From NCBI RefSeq assembly GCF_005250615.1, contig NZ_SULM01000010.1, positions 1-64,000 on the forward strand: 64,000 bases of DNA, in the 5' to 3' direction. This DNA comes from Pseudomonas rhizoryzae. Lineage in GTDB: Bacteria; Pseudomonadota; Gammaproteobacteria; Pseudomonadales; Pseudomonadaceae. Position 1 is the stretch's first letter. Each line of letters starts with the position of its first letter. The position numbers and the translations under genes are program-made. Below are positions 41,907-53,698 of the stretch, piece after piece. The notes under the pieces are model-generated. The model did not search any database and had not been told where the DNA came from. It saw only the letters and a program-made list of their open reading frames with translations.

Positions 41907-41991
41907 TGGTGCCCCGGGGGAGACTCGAACTCCCACTCCTTTCGGAAACGGATTTTGAATCCGCCGCGTCTACCGGTTCCGCCACCGGGGC
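41907..41991 (-). tRNA. tRNA-Leu (anticodon CAA)
   Basis: The 85-base minus-strand gene includes an encoded CCA end. The acceptor GCCCCGG pairs with CCGGGGC. The D-arm is GGCGGAACCGGTAGACGC and the anticodon arm CGGAT-TCAAAAT-CCG gives anticodon CAA. A long variable arm (type II) and the T-arm GGGAGTTCGAGTCTCCC follow. The long variable arm and anticodon identify leucine. Confidence 0.96.
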
Positions 41992-42097
41992 AATGGCGGC
42001 GGAGTATAGGGATGGTCGCCGGCCGGGTCAATCCAAAGTGCGTTGGTGAAAAAGGCCGCTTCCGGTAAGCTGTGCGGCCTTTCGAGATCTACCTGCC

Positions 42098-44270
<2,173 letters not shown>

Positions 44271-44417
44271 GAGCCCCTGTTCGATCGTTGAAGCGAGACG
44301 GCGTTCTTTCGCCGCTCGCCGAGGGAGCGAGTCTGGGGTCCGAGGTCGTCGAGACGGTCGAGAGCGACCGCCGGGCTATCTTCTTTTCCGTCATCCAACT
44401 CTGCAAGGAGTAGTGCA

Positions 44418-44762
44418 ATGAGTTTTCTGATTTCCACGGCCCAGGCCCAGGAAGCTGCCGCGCCGGCCGCCAATGCCGCACCGGGGGGTGAATACATTCA
44501 GTTCATCTTCCTGATCGGCTTCGTGGTGATCTTCTATTTCTTGATCTGGCGTCCCCAGGCCAAGCGCACCAAGGATCACAAGAACCTGCTCGGCGGCTTG
44601 CAGAAGGGCGACGAGGTGGTGACCACGGGTGGCATCGCTGGCCGTATCAACAAGGTCACCGACGATTTCGTGGTGCTGGAAGTGTCCGACAACGTCGAAC
44701 TCAAGTTCCAGAAGGGCGCCATCGCCGCGACTCTGCCCAAGGGCACCCTGAAGGCACTCTGA
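44418..44762 (+). CDS. yajC: preprotein translocase subunit YajC
   Basis: The 114-residue protein has one membrane helix (about 30-48, IQFIFLIGFVVIFYFLIWRPQ) and a cytoplasmic YajC domain (KGDEVVTTGGIAGRINKVTDDFVVLEVSDNVELKFQK). It accompanies SecDF in the holotranslocon. The ATG has AAGGAG upstream. Confidence 0.95.
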   Translation: MSFLISTAQAQEAAAPAANAAPGGEYIQFIFLIGFVVIFYFLIWRPQAKRTKDHKNLLGGLQKGDEVVTTGGIAGRINKVTDDFVVLEVSDNVELKFQKGAIAATLPKGTLKAL

Positions 44763-44786
44763 GCCTTCCTAAATCTAGCTAACACC

Positions 44787-44813
44787 GGGGCGCGCAAGGC
44801 GCCCCGCCTTTAT
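44787..44813 (+). terminator. possible attenuating hairpin between yajC and secD
   Basis: Stem GGGGCGC (44787-44793) with GCGCCCC (44799-44805), followed by GCCTTTATC. The U-tract is short, so partial termination that keeps yajC above secD in expression is plausible. Confidence 0.45.
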
Positions 44814-44826
44814 CTCGGGCGGTGTC

Positions 44827-46695
44827 ATGCTCAACAAATATCCCCTCTGGAAGTACCTGCTGATCCTGGCCGTACTGGTCGTGGGCGTCATCTACGCGCT
44901 ACCTAATCTGTACCCCGACGATCCGGCCGTGCAGATCAGCGCTTCCAGCACCGAACGCAAGGTCACCCAGGCCGATCTGGACCGCGCCACCGCGGCGCTG
45001 ACGGCCGCCAAGCTGGCGGTCAAGGCTGCCACGCTCAACGAGACCGGAACCCGCGGCCTGATTCGCCTGACCCGTGCGGACGATCAGTTGCCGGCCCAGG
45101 ACGTGGTGCGCAAGGCGCTCGGCGACGACTTCGTGGTCGCCCTCAACCTGGCACCCACCACGCCGCACTGGCTGCGCAGCATCGGTGCCAGCCCCATGAA
45201 GCTGGGCCTGGACCTCTCCGGTGGGGTGCACTTCCTGCTGGCCGTGGACATGGACAAGGCCGTGGATGCACGCCTGAAGGTCTATGACAACGAGGTCAAG
45301 ACCCTGCTGCGTCGTGAGAAGGTGCGCTATCGCAGCATGCCCGATCAGAACGGCGCCCTGCAGCTCGGCTTCACCGACGCCGCCGACCTGCAGCAGGCCG
45401 AGAGCCTGATCCGCAAGAACTACAACGATTTCACCCTGACCACCGACACCCGCGGCGATCTGCAGGTGCTGCGTCTGCAACTGACCGATGCCAAGCTGCG
45501 CGAGATCCGCAACTACGCCGTCACCCAGAACCTGACCACGGTGCGCAACCGGGTCAACGAACTGGGCGTGGCCGAGCCGCTGGTACAGCGCCAGGGCGCC
45601 GATCGCATCGTGGTCGAACTCCCGGGCGTGCAGGATACCGCCGAAGCCAAGCGCATCCTCGGCAAGACCGCCAACCTGGAATTCCGCCTGGCGGCGACCC
45701 CGGATACGCCGCGTGCCTCCACCGAGAGCTTCGAGTTCCGCGAGCCGGGTCGTCCGGCGGTACCGCTGGAGCGTAACGTCATCATCACCGGTGACCAGGT
45801 CACCGACGCCTCGGCCAGCTTCGACGAGAATGGCCGGCCCCAGGTCAACATCCGTCTGGATGGCCACGGTGGCGATCTGATCAACCGCGCCACGCGCAGC
45901 AACGTCGGCCGCAGCATGGCCGTGGTGTTCATCGAGCAGCGTCCGGTCACCCGCTACACGAACCAGACCGTCGATGGCGTGCAGAAGGAAGTGGCGGTAC
46001 CCGGCTTCGAGGAGGAGCGGCACATCATCAGCCTGGCGACCATTCAGTCGGCCCTGGGCAACAGCTTCCGCATCACCGGCCTGAACGGTTCGGGCGAGGC
46101 GTCGGAGCTGGCGCTGCTGCTGCGTGCCGGTGGCCTGGCGGCACCCATGTACTTCGCCGAAGAACGCACCCTCGGCCCGAGCCTGGGCGCCGACAACATC
46201 AAGAAGGGGGTCGACGCCTCCATCTGGGGCATGGTCTTCGTCTCGCTGTTCCTGATCGCCATCTACCGTTTCTTCGGTTTGCTGGCGACCATCGCCCTGG
46301 GCTTCAACATGGTGCTGCTGATGGCCTTGATGTCCATCCTGCATGCTACCCTGACGCTGCCGGGTATCGCCGGTATCGTCTTGACCATGGGCCAGGCGGT
46401 GGACGCCAACGTGCTGATCTTCTCGCGGATTCGTGAAGAGATCGCCAATGGCATGCCGATCCAGCGCGCCATCCACGAGGGCTTCAGTCGCGCCTTCACG
46501 GCGATCCTGGACTCCAACCTGACGACCCTGCTGGTGGGCGCCATCCTGTTCGCCATGGGCACCGGGCCGGTCAAGGGCTTCGCCGTGACCATGTCGCTGG
46601 GTATCTTCACCTCCCTGTTCACCGCCATCTTCGTGACCCGCGCCATGGTCAACCTGATTTATGGCGGCCGGAACGTCAAGAAGCTGTGGATTTGA
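44827..46695 (+). CDS. secD: protein translocase subunit SecD
   Basis: The 622-residue inner-membrane protein uses the proton gradient to complete protein export with SecF. It has an N-terminal helix (about 9-27), a large periplasmic P1 domain (about 30-440) and five C-terminal helices. The conserved GLDLSGGVHFLLAVD and the later TMGQAVDANVLIFSRIREE motif are present. It ends ten bases before secF. Confidence 0.97.
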   Translation: MLNKYPLWKYLLILAVLVVGVIYALPNLYPDDPAVQISASSTERKVTQADLDRATAALTAAKLAVKAATLNETGTRGLIRLTRADDQLPAQDVVRKALGDDFVVALNLAPTTPHWLRSIGASPMKLGLDLSGGVHFLLAVDMDKAVDARLKVYDNEVKTLLRREKVRYRSMPDQNGALQLGFTDAADLQQAESLIRKNYNDFTLTTDTRGDLQVLRLQLTDAKLREIRNYAVTQNLTTVRNRVNELGVAEPLVQRQGADRIVVELPGVQDTAEAKRILGKTANLEFRLAATPDTPRASTESFEFREPGRPAVPLERNVIITGDQVTDASASFDENGRPQVNIRLDGHGGDLINRATRSNVGRSMAVVFIEQRPVTRYTNQTVDGVQKEVAVPGFEEERHIISLATIQSALGNSFRITGLNGSGEASELALLLRAGGLAAPMYFAEERTLGPSLGADNIKKGVDASIWGMVFVSLFLIAIYRFFGLLATIALGFNMVLLMALMSILHATLTLPGIAGIVLTMGQAVDANVLIFSRIREEIANGMPIQRAIHEGFSRAFTAILDSNLTTLLVGAILFAMGTGPVKGFAVTMSLGIFTSLFTAIFVTRAMVNLIYGGRNVKKLWI

Positions 46696-46705
46696 GGACG
46701 CGGCG

Positions 46706-47611
46706 ATGAAAAAGACCATCAACTTCATGGGCGTACGCAATATCGCGTTCGCCATCACCGTCCTGTTGACCCTCCTGGCGCTGTTCAGCTGGTTCTACAA
46801 GGGACTCAACTTCGGCCTGGATTTCACCGGCGGTACCCTGATCGAGCTGCGCTACGAGCAGCCGGCCGACCTGAGCAAGATCCGTCAGGAATTGCATGGT
46901 GCCGGCTTCGAGGAAGCGGTGGTGCAGAGCTTCGGCGCCACCACCGACGTGCTGGTGCGGATGCCTGGCGATGACCCGCAACTTGGTCAGAAGGTGACTA
47001 CCGCGCTGCAGAAGGCGAGCACTGACCGCTTCAGCCTGACCCGGACCGAGTTCGTCGGTCCGCAAGTGGGCGAGGAGCTGCGCGATCAGGGCGGGCTGGG
47101 CATGCTGCTGGCCCTCGGCAGCGTGATGCTCTACGTGACCTTCCGCTTCCAGTGGAAATTCGCCGTGGGCGCCATCGTTTCGTTGATCCACGACGTGGTG
47201 GTGACCCTGGGCCTGCTGTCGTTCTTCCAGGTCACCTTCGACTTGACGGTGCTGGCGGCGGTACTGGCCATCATCGGTTACTCGCTCAACGACACCATCG
47301 TGGTGTTCGACCGGGTGCGGGAGAACTTCCGGGTCCTGCGCAAGGCCAGCCTGATCGAGAACATCAACGTGTCGACCACCCAGACCCTGTTGCGGACCCT
47401 GGCGACCTCGATCTCGACCTTGCTCGCCGTGTTGGCGCTGCTGATCTTCGGGGGCGACAACCTGTTCGGTTTCTCCCTGGCCCTGTTCATCGGCGTGCTG
47501 GCCGGTACCTACTCGTCGATCTATATCGCCAACGTGGTGCTGATCTGGCTGGATCTGAAGAGCGAAGATCTGATTCCGCCGCCGGCCAAGGAACTCGACG
47601 ATCGCCCCTGA
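46706..47611 (+). CDS. secF: protein translocase subunit SecF
   Basis: The 301-residue partner of SecD has six helices, with GLDFTGGTLIELRYEQ in the periplasmic part and GYSLNDTIVVFDRVREN, which holds the conserved Asp near the proton path. The ATG (46706-46708) follows GAGGACGC. An in-frame extension overlapping secD is not used. Confidence 0.97.
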   Translation: MKKTINFMGVRNIAFAITVLLTLLALFSWFYKGLNFGLDFTGGTLIELRYEQPADLSKIRQELHGAGFEEAVVQSFGATTDVLVRMPGDDPQLGQKVTTALQKASTDRFSLTRTEFVGPQVGEELRDQGGLGMLLALGSVMLYVTFRFQWKFAVGAIVSLIHDVVVTLGLLSFFQVTFDLTVLAAVLAIIGYSLNDTIVVFDRVRENFRVLRKASLIENINVSTTQTLLRTLATSISTLLAVLALLIFGGDNLFGFSLALFIGVLAGTYSSIYIANVVLIWLDLKSEDLIPPPAKELDDRP

Positions 47612-47668
47612 TGTCCTAGGCATGGCAAAGGGCCTGTGCCCGCTATGACAGGTAGTCAGGAGGTTGTA

Positions 47669-48196
47669 GTGAACAAGTCGATGCTCGTAGGAACGGTTCT
47701 GGGTGTTGTGGTGGCCACCGCAGGTGGCGCTGTAGCTTACAGTTTCGTCGACCGCGGGCCTCAGTACGCCGAGGTCGTGGCCGTTCAGCCGGTCAAGGAA
47801 ACCATCAAGACCCCGCGCGAGGTCTGTAAGGACGTAGCGGTGACGCACCGCCGTCCGGTTCAGGACCAGCACCAGATCGCCGGTACCGCCGTAGGCGCGG
47901 TCATCGGTGGTCTGCTGGGCAACCAGGTCGGCAACGGCAGCGGCAAGACGCTGGCAACCATCGCCGGCGCCGTTGGCGGTGGTTACGCCGGCAACAAGGG
48001 TCAGGAATACCTGCAAGACCGCGATACCTATACCACTACCCAGACCCGCTGCAGCACGGTTACCGACAGCAGCGACAAGGTGGTGGGCTATGACGTCAAG
48101 TACCTGCTGGATGGCAAGCTCGGTCAGGTTCGCATGGACCACGACCCGGGCAAGCAACTGGAAGTGAAGAACGGCCAGGTGCTGGCCAGCCAGTAA
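47669..48196 (+). CDS. glycine-zipper 2TM outer-membrane-type protein
   Basis: The 175-residue protein begins with GTG (47669-47671) behind AGGAGG. The N-terminal hydrophobic segment (MLVGTVLGVVVATAGGAVAYSF) is signal-like or a membrane anchor. A glycine-zipper segment (GTAVGAVIGGLLGNQVGNGSGKTLATIAGAVGGGYAGN) follows about residue 70, as in SlyB-like proteins. A C-terminal beta domain ends the protein. The role is envelope-related but not defined. It follows secF directly in Pseudomonas. Confidence 0.8.
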   Translation: MNKSMLVGTVLGVVVATAGGAVAYSFVDRGPQYAEVVAVQPVKETIKTPREVCKDVAVTHRRPVQDQHQIAGTAVGAVIGGLLGNQVGNGSGKTLATIAGAVGGGYAGNKGQEYLQDRDTYTTTQTRCSTVTDSSDKVVGYDVKYLLDGKLGQVRMDHDPGKQLEVKNGQVLASQ

Positions 48197-48236
48197 TGCC
48201 TACCCAGGCGTGATGCCTCAGGCTTCAGCCAATTGA

Positions 48237-48270
48237 AAAGCCCGCTACCAGGCGACTGGTAGCGGGCTTT
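48237..48270 (+). terminator. Rho-independent terminator after the glycine-zipper gene
   Basis: Perfect 14-bp stem AAAGCCCGCTACCA (48237-48250) with TGGTAGCGGGCTTT (48257-48270), followed by TTCAT. It closes the queA-secDF transcription block. Confidence 0.85.
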
Positions 48271-48339
48271 TTCATGGGGCTCGTTCGGGCTTCGAAGCGC
48301 TGCGGCCAGGATGTCAAAACAGCCTGGCCGGAGTGTCAC

Positions 48340-49380
48340 TCAGATGGCCGGACGGGGGGTTTCAGCTTTGGGCCGAAGCCACCGCCGTGCGGAAATCCAC
48401 GCCGGCGCCTCGAACAGGCCGTTGATGTGGCGGGCTTCCAGCAGCTTGGCAACCGCTACCGGCACCAGGATGCCGAAGGCGCAACCCAGGACGATATGCA
48501 GCAGGCCGTCGTTGATATGCAGTCCTTTGCTCAGGATGATGCGGGCGCCACTGCCGCTCAGCACGTGCATCACGTAGATGGGCATGGACAGGGCGCCAAG
48601 GGTCAGTACCCACTGCAGCGGCCGCTGCGCCAGTACCATGCAGGTGCTGGTGACGAAGATGATGCCATTGAGTGCCAGCACCAGGGTCGCCAGGCCGCGG
48701 TCGGTGTACACCAGGCCCAGCAGGCCATGGAACCAATACTCGAGGACCACGAACAGCAGGCCCGAGCCCAGCATCACGCGGCCAGCCTGTTCTTCGATGG
48801 CCTGCTTGAAGTTGTTGAACCAGACACCAAAGGCGAAGAAGACGAAGTTCTGCGCGGTGAAGGTAAAGAAGAAATCTTCCGGGCCGGCATTCTGGAACAG
48901 ATAGACCAGGGCGCCAAAGGCGAATACGGCGAAGAAGGCCAGCGGCTTGGCCCAGCGGTAGGCGAGCATGGCCAGGCAGAACACCAGGAACAGCGCATAG
49001 AGGAACCAGAATTGCTGGCGTGGCTCCCAGACCGTCAGGACCTCGCTGAAGCTCACGCCACCGTTGGTATAGCGTGACAGCATGGCCTCGACCGAGCCCT
49101 GCAGCAGCGACCAGACCAGGAAGGGATAGACGATGGTATCGATCTTGTTCACCAGCAGGCCGCCGGTGCCGCGCTTGATGAAGGAGCTATAGAAGAACAG
49201 GCCGGACAGGAAGAAGAACAACGGCATGTGGAAGGTGTAGATGACGCTGTCCACCAGGCCGTGGAATTCGGCGTCCTGGAGGATGCCGGCGTTGAGCAGG
49301 CCGCGGACGACGTGACCGTAGACGACCAGCACGATGCCGATGGCTTTGGCATAGTCGACCCAGAGATTGCGAGTGTTCAT
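48340..49380 (-). CDS. acyltransferase-3 family membrane protein
   Basis: The 346-residue protein has about ten membrane helices. The family start is MNTRNLWVDYAKAIGIVLVVYGHVVRGLL, where the His after YG is the expected catalytic residue. FHMPLFFFLSGLFFYSSF follows. Such enzymes acylate (often acetylate) sugars or cell-envelope polymers from the cytoplasmic side; the acceptor is unknown. The ATG has AAGGATC upstream. Confidence 0.88.
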   Translation of the reverse strand: MNTRNLWVDYAKAIGIVLVVYGHVVRGLLNAGILQDAEFHGLVDSVIYTFHMPLFFFLSGLFFYSSFIKRGTGGLLVNKIDTIVYPFLVWSLLQGSVEAMLSRYTNGGVSFSEVLTVWEPRQQFWFLYALFLVFCLAMLAYRWAKPLAFFAVFAFGALVYLFQNAGPEDFFFTFTAQNFVFFAFGVWFNNFKQAIEEQAGRVMLGSGLLFVVLEYWFHGLLGLVYTDRGLATLVLALNGIIFVTSTCMVLAQRPLQWVLTLGALSMPIYVMHVLSGSGARIILSKGLHINDGLLHIVLGCAFGILVPVAVAKLLEARHINGLFEAPAWISARRWLRPKAETPRPAI

Positions 49381-49664
49381 TGAATGATCCTTTTCAAAAG
49401 AGAACCTGTGCAGTAAGAGCGAAGCGCTGAGGCAAAGGAAAGCGTGAGCGCTGCGACGCCGAGGCGTGCATCGCGACAGGTTCGATCATGGTAGGACTCC
49501 CGAAGGAACGACGTCCGTTGATAGCCGGTTACAGGAAGGGCTCCTTGCCCGCGTTCTGACCATGGCTATCTGCCATTGTTCATGGCTCGTTTCGGGGTGG
49601 ATGTGACCGGGGCGACACTTTGGCAGCCCAGCCGGCAATTGTCCGACGAGCTGTAACCGAATGT

Positions 49665-50216
49665 TTAAAGTGACTGTTTGAGCAGCTGGAGTTGCTTCTC
49701 CTTGAGGAGTTGTTCGTAGCGGGGAGAACTGTAGATGAGCAGCACCTGTTTCTTGCGCGCCGCCCGGGCGCTGAACTTGTAGAAGACGGTGTCGTGATCG
49801 AAGGCCAGATAGGCTTGGGCATCGTCGTCATGAGCCAGGCGTTCGAAGGCTTCGGTGGACGATTGCGAGGAAGGTTTACCGTATTTTTGGGTCAGGCCCT
49901 CGGCGATCAGGAATGACTGGGCCAGGGGCGTGACGATGGAAAAACGCAGAAACTTGCCATCGATGAAGAAGGCGCCGGCCTCGACCTTTTCGCCCGCGAA
50001 CGCCAGATCGTCGCAGCCCAGGTAGTCCACTCCGGGAATGTCGATCTTGCGCGGTTGGAAGGTACACAGCCTGTGGTCGAGAAAGGTCTTCTGGTCGACG
50101 CCGAAGGCGATGCCGGCATAGCCGTCGACCGCCCGGGCGAGCGGCGCCACGAATACCGACAGCAGCGCCGACGCGAGCGCGAAAGACCGGGGCGACAGGC
50201 GGGACCTGACGGACAT
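49665..50216 (-). CDS. exported protein of unknown function (183 aa)
   Basis: The signal peptide MSVRSRLSPRSFALASALLSVFVAPLARA is followed by a mature part starting VDGYAGIAFG. Two cysteines (HRLCTF, LGCDDL) could pair in the periplasm. The ATG at 50214-50216 is preferred over an upstream GTG that lacks a binding site. No family is recognised; the fold looks like a small alpha/beta domain. Confidence 0.7.
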   Translation of the reverse strand: MSVRSRLSPRSFALASALLSVFVAPLARAVDGYAGIAFGVDQKTFLDHRLCTFQPRKIDIPGVDYLGCDDLAFAGEKVEAGAFFIDGKFLRFSIVTPLAQSFLIAEGLTQKYGKPSSQSSTEAFERLAHDDDAQAYLAFDHDTVFYKFSARAARKKQVLLIYSSPRYEQLLKEKQLQLLKQSL

Positions 50217-50335
50217 GGTGAGCTGGATTCCCTTCACGAAGGCGCTAAGACTGACTTATCCGGACGATGCTAGAAGCTCCGCCAGCGCTTTGCCATCGTA
50301 ATCGACGGCTTTTGTCGAGGCGTTCAGGCTTGGCG

Positions 50336-50473
50336 TCAGGCGACGCCTGGCGGAATCTGGTCTTTGCCGTAATCCTTGAGCTTTTCCAGGTTCTCCGGCT
50401 TCTGGTGCTCGGGTATCGCGTCCTGGTCGGCGGGAGTGTCCTGGGGTTCCCGATCTTGGGTGTTGTCACTCAT
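50336..50473 (-). CDS. small charged protein (45 aa)
   Basis: The 45-residue hydrophilic protein (MSDNTQDREPQDTPADQD... KLKDYGKDQIPPGVA) is probably disordered. ATG 50471-50473 is chosen; the longer upstream frame reads into unrelated sequence near the MATE gene. It lies downstream of that gene on the same strand. Function unknown. Confidence 0.5.
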   Translation of the reverse strand: MSDNTQDREPQDTPADQDAIPEHQKPENLEKLKDYGKDQIPPGVA

Positions 50474-50537
50474 GGCAGCGCTCTCGGCAGAGGATTCCCG
50501 ACTTGGAGGGGAGCGCCTGCCCAAGGGTTCCGCCAGC

Positions 50538-51890
50538 TCAGGTGGTGGGCCGTTCGCTCAGCCAGCCTTCGCGCTCGGCCAGGCGCCAGGCCAGCGCGGC
50601 GGAAATCAGGCCGCGCAGGGCCATGAAGGTGAGAAAGGCGAGCCATAGCCCGTGGTTGCCCAGCCCGCGCAGTAGCCAGCCGAGCGGCAAGGCCAGCAGC
50701 AGGGCCAGGAGCATGGCGTTGCGCATCTCCCGGGCACGGGTGGCGCCGATGAAGAGGCCGTCCAGAAGGTAGCTGGCCATGGCGATCAATGGCAGCAGGG
50801 CGAGGTAGGGCAGGTAGGCATGGGCTTCCTGGCGGACCGCGACGATATCGCTCTGCCAGGCGACGAAGACATCGCCGAACAGGGCGAAGGCCAGGGCGAA
50901 TACCAGGCTGGCCAGCAGCGACCAGCCACCAGCGATCACCAGCACCCGGCGCAGGATGATGCCCTGGCGTGCGCCCAGGGCATGGCCGGAGAGGGCTTCC
51001 ACGGCGTGGGCGAGGCCGTCCAGGGCGAAGGCGGTGACCAGCAGGCCGTTGAGTAGCAAGGCATTGGCGGCGACCGTCGTTTCGCCCAACTGGGCGCCCT
51101 GGGCGGCGAACAGCAGGAAGACCGCTTGCAAGGCCAGCGAGCGGATGAAGATGTCGCGATTGACCGCCAGCAGCGGTCGCCAGCTGGCCAGGCGTCGCAA
51201 TGCGGTACGGTCCACCCGACCCGGCCATTGCCGCAGACGGCGGATCACCAGCCACAGACCGAGCAGCACGCCGCCCCACTCCGCCAGTACCGAGGCCAGG
51301 GCGATGCCCTGCACGCCGGCGCCCAGGCCGAGCACCAAGCCGGTCACCAGTACTAGATTCAGGGCGTTGGTGGTGAGCAACAGCACCAGGGGCGTGCGTG
51401 CATCCTGGGTGCCGAGCAGCCAGCCGATCACGGCGTAGCTGAGCAGGGCGGCCGGCAAGCCGAGCAGGCGCAGGTGCAGGAAATGGCTGGCCAGTTCGGC
51501 GAAGGCCGGGTCCAGGCCGAGCCAGGTGAGCAGGGGATCGAGGGTCAGGCTGGCGACCAGCAACAGCACTAGCGACAGGCCCAGACCCAGTAGACCGGCC
51601 TGCAAGAGGATCTGGCTCAGGGACGCGCCATCCGCACGGCCACTGGCCTGGGCGGCGAAGCCGGTGGTGCCCATGCGCAGGAAGGCGAGGATGCCGAGCA
51701 GGGCGGTATAGAAGGCGCCACCCATGGCCACGGCGGCGAGCTGACGGGCTTCCGGCAGATGGCCGGCGATGGCGCTGTCGACCAGGGTGACCAGCGGCAC
51801 GCTGAGGTTGGACAGGATCATGGGCGCGGCCAGGGCCCAGACGCGGCGGTGCAGCTCGGGGTGGCGCCAGTCGGCGAGCAGGGAGGACAT
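50538..51890 (-). CDS. dinF: MATE-family efflux transporter (DinF-like)
   Basis: The 450-residue protein has twelve membrane helices in two halves. Family motifs include LAAPMILSNLSVPLVTLVDSAIAGHL near the N-terminus and GLAHAVEALSGHALGAR in the second half. It exports drugs or toxic compounds against sodium or protons; the DinF subgroup is linked to oxidative stress resistance. The ATG at 51888-51890 is chosen because the longer frame adds a soluble tail. Confidence 0.88.
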   Translation of the reverse strand: MSSLLADWRHPELHRRVWALAAPMILSNLSVPLVTLVDSAIAGHLPEARQLAAVAMGGAFYTALLGILAFLRMGTTGFAAQASGRADGASLSQILLQAGLLGLGLSLVLLLVASLTLDPLLTWLGLDPAFAELASHFLHLRLLGLPAALLSYAVIGWLLGTQDARTPLVLLLTTNALNLVLVTGLVLGLGAGVQGIALASVLAEWGGVLLGLWLVIRRLRQWPGRVDRTALRRLASWRPLLAVNRDIFIRSLALQAVFLLFAAQGAQLGETTVAANALLLNGLLVTAFALDGLAHAVEALSGHALGARQGIILRRVLVIAGGWSLLASLVFALAFALFGDVFVAWQSDIVAVRQEAHAYLPYLALLPLIAMASYLLDGLFIGATRAREMRNAMLLALLLALPLGWLLRGLGNHGLWLAFLTFMALRGLISAALAWRLAEREGWLSERPTT

Positions 51891-52184
51891 GAGGGGAATC
51901 GCAGCGGCGGTAGAGGCGTCATTGTAGGGTAGCCGAGGCGGCTGGTCCTGCGCTGGTTGCCGCCTGCTGCCCAATAACTCTGAGCCAGCGGTTATCAGGC
52001 CGAATGGCGTCGTGTTCTCGCTTTCTTCGCCGGTTGCGCGCGCAGTCGGTCATGGCCGAGGAATCTTGTCCGCTTCGATGAGTCGCACGCTGAGGGCGAT
52101 GCCGACTTCCCTTTCTGGGCGTCTGGCTTGAAACTTGCGTCATAAGTCACTGTGACGACCGATAAGAAGGAGCTGGAACCGGCG

Positions 52185-53075
52185 ATGAAAACTCCCAAAC
52201 GCATCGAGCCGCTGATCGAGGACGGCTTGGTCGATGAGGTGATACGGCCGCTGATGAGTGGCAAGGAGGCGGCGGTCTATGTGGTGCGCTGTGGCCGTCA
52301 GGTGCGTTGTGCCAAGGTCTACAAGGAAGCCGACAAGCGCAGCTTCCGCCAGGCCGCCGAGTACCAGGAAGGGCGCAAGGTCCGTGGCAGTCGGGAAAAT
52401 CGCGCCATGGCCAAGGGCTCCAAGTTCGGTCGACGCGAGCGCGAGGACAACTGGCAGAATGCCGAGGTGACGGCGCTCTATCGGTTGGCTGACGCCGGGG
52501 TGCGGGTCCCCAAGCCCCATGATTTCCTGGATGGCGTGTTGCTGATGGACCTGGTGACCGACGGCAATGGCGAGGCGGCCCCCCGACTGAACGACGTGAC
52601 GCTCACCGCCGAGGAGGCGCGGCGCTATCACGATCTGATGATCGGCCAGATCGTGCGCATGCTCTGCGCTGGGCTGGTCCATGGTGACCTGTCCGAATTC
52701 AACGTGCTGCTGGCCGAGGATGGCCCGGTGATCATCGATCTGCCCCAGGCGGTGGACGCCGCGGGCAACAACCACGCCTTCCGCCTGTTGGCGCGCGATG
52801 TGGAGAACATGGCGCTGTACTTCGGTCGCTTCGCCCCGGAGTTGCGCAAGACCCGCTACGCGCCGGAAATGTGGGCGCTGTTCGAAAAAGGCGAGTTGTA
52901 CGCCAACACCAAGTTGACCGGCGAATTCGTCGAGCGCGAAGGGCAGGCCGATGTCCATGCGGTGATGCGCGAGATCGAGGCGGCGCGGCGTGACGAGGAG
53001 CGGCGGCAGGCGGCCCGGCGCGAACAGGACGAACCCAGTGCGCGGGAGGAGCCACCACCGCCCTGGCTAAGCTGA
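52185..53075 (+). CDS. RIO-type serine/threonine protein kinase
   Basis: The 296-residue protein has the RIO kinase core: ATP loop MSGKEAAVYVVRC, the Lys in AKVYKEADKRSFRQAAEYQEGR, the catalytic loop HGDLSEFNVLL (about 165) and the metal-binding IIDLPQAVD (about 184). The C-terminus is charged (RDEERRQAARREQDEPS). RIO kinases act in ribosome maturation in eukaryotes; the bacterial target is not known. ATG 52185-52187 is preferred over a GTG eleven codons upstream. Confidence 0.88.
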   Translation: MKTPKRIEPLIEDGLVDEVIRPLMSGKEAAVYVVRCGRQVRCAKVYKEADKRSFRQAAEYQEGRKVRGSRENRAMAKGSKFGRREREDNWQNAEVTALYRLADAGVRVPKPHDFLDGVLLMDLVTDGNGEAAPRLNDVTLTAEEARRYHDLMIGQIVRMLCAGLVHGDLSEFNVLLAEDGPVIIDLPQAVDAAGNNHAFRLLARDVENMALYFGRFAPELRKTRYAPEMWALFEKGELYANTKLTGEFVEREGQADVHAVMREIEAARRDEERRQAARREQDEPSAREEPPPPWLS

Positions 53076-53195
53076 TCGTGAAGCAGAACGATTAGCGCTG
53101 CGATGAGACGAACGGCCCCAGCGGTCGGGCGATGAACGGTCCTGCCTCAGTCGCAGCGCGCTAAACTGGGCACTGAACAGCACAGGACTCTTTTC

Positions 53196-53693
53196 ATGCA
53201 AGGTCATCCGGACGTCATCAACTATCTCAACGAACTGCTGCGCGGTGAACTGGCGGCGCGCGACCAGTATTTCATCCACTCGCGGATGTACGAGGATTGG
53301 GGGCTGATGCGGCTGTACGAGCGGATCGGCCATGAAATGGAAGAGGAAACCCAGCACGCCGATGCCCTGCTGCGCCGCATCCTTTTCCTCGAAGGCACCC
53401 CGGACATGAGACCCAACGCCATCACCGTCGGCCAGACCGTGCCCGACATGCTGCGCGCCGATCTGGCGCTGGAGTACGAGGTGCGCGAAGCCCTGGCCCA
53501 GGGCGTGGCGCTGTGCAACCAGCACAAGGACTTCGTCACCCGCGAGATCCTGGTCGCCCAGCTCGAAGACACCGAGGAAGACCACGCCTACTGGCTGGAG
53601 CAGCAGTTGGGTCTGATCGACAAGATCGGTCTGCAGAACTACCTGCAATCGCAGATGAAAGGCGGCTCCACGCCCCACGGCGCTGGTCTGTGA
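53196..53693 (+). CDS. bfr: ferritin / bacterioferritin-like iron store (FtnA type)
   Basis: The 165-residue four-helix iron-storage protein closely matches the Pseudomonas bacterioferritin A/FtnA group. Ferroxidase ligands Glu18, Glu51, His54, Glu127 and His130 are in place. The residue that would be the heme-ligating Met52 is Thr, so the protein should not bind heme between subunits. It will assemble into a 24-mer shell that oxidises and stores iron. The ATG has AGGA upstream. It is convergent with the sensor kinase gene. Confidence 0.9.
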   Translation: MQGHPDVINYLNELLRGELAARDQYFIHSRMYEDWGLMRLYERIGHEMEEETQHADALLRRILFLEGTPDMRPNAITVGQTVPDMLRADLALEYEVREALAQGVALCNQHKDFVTREILVAQLEDTEEDHAYWLEQQLGLIDKIGLQNYLQSQMKGGSTPHGAGL

Positions 53694-53698
53694 AAGGG

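Noticed and set aside
44899..46758. A 619-codon minus-strand frame opposite secD
   Set aside because: Shadow of secD; its product is rich in Gln, Gly, Asp and His repeats without any recognised fold.
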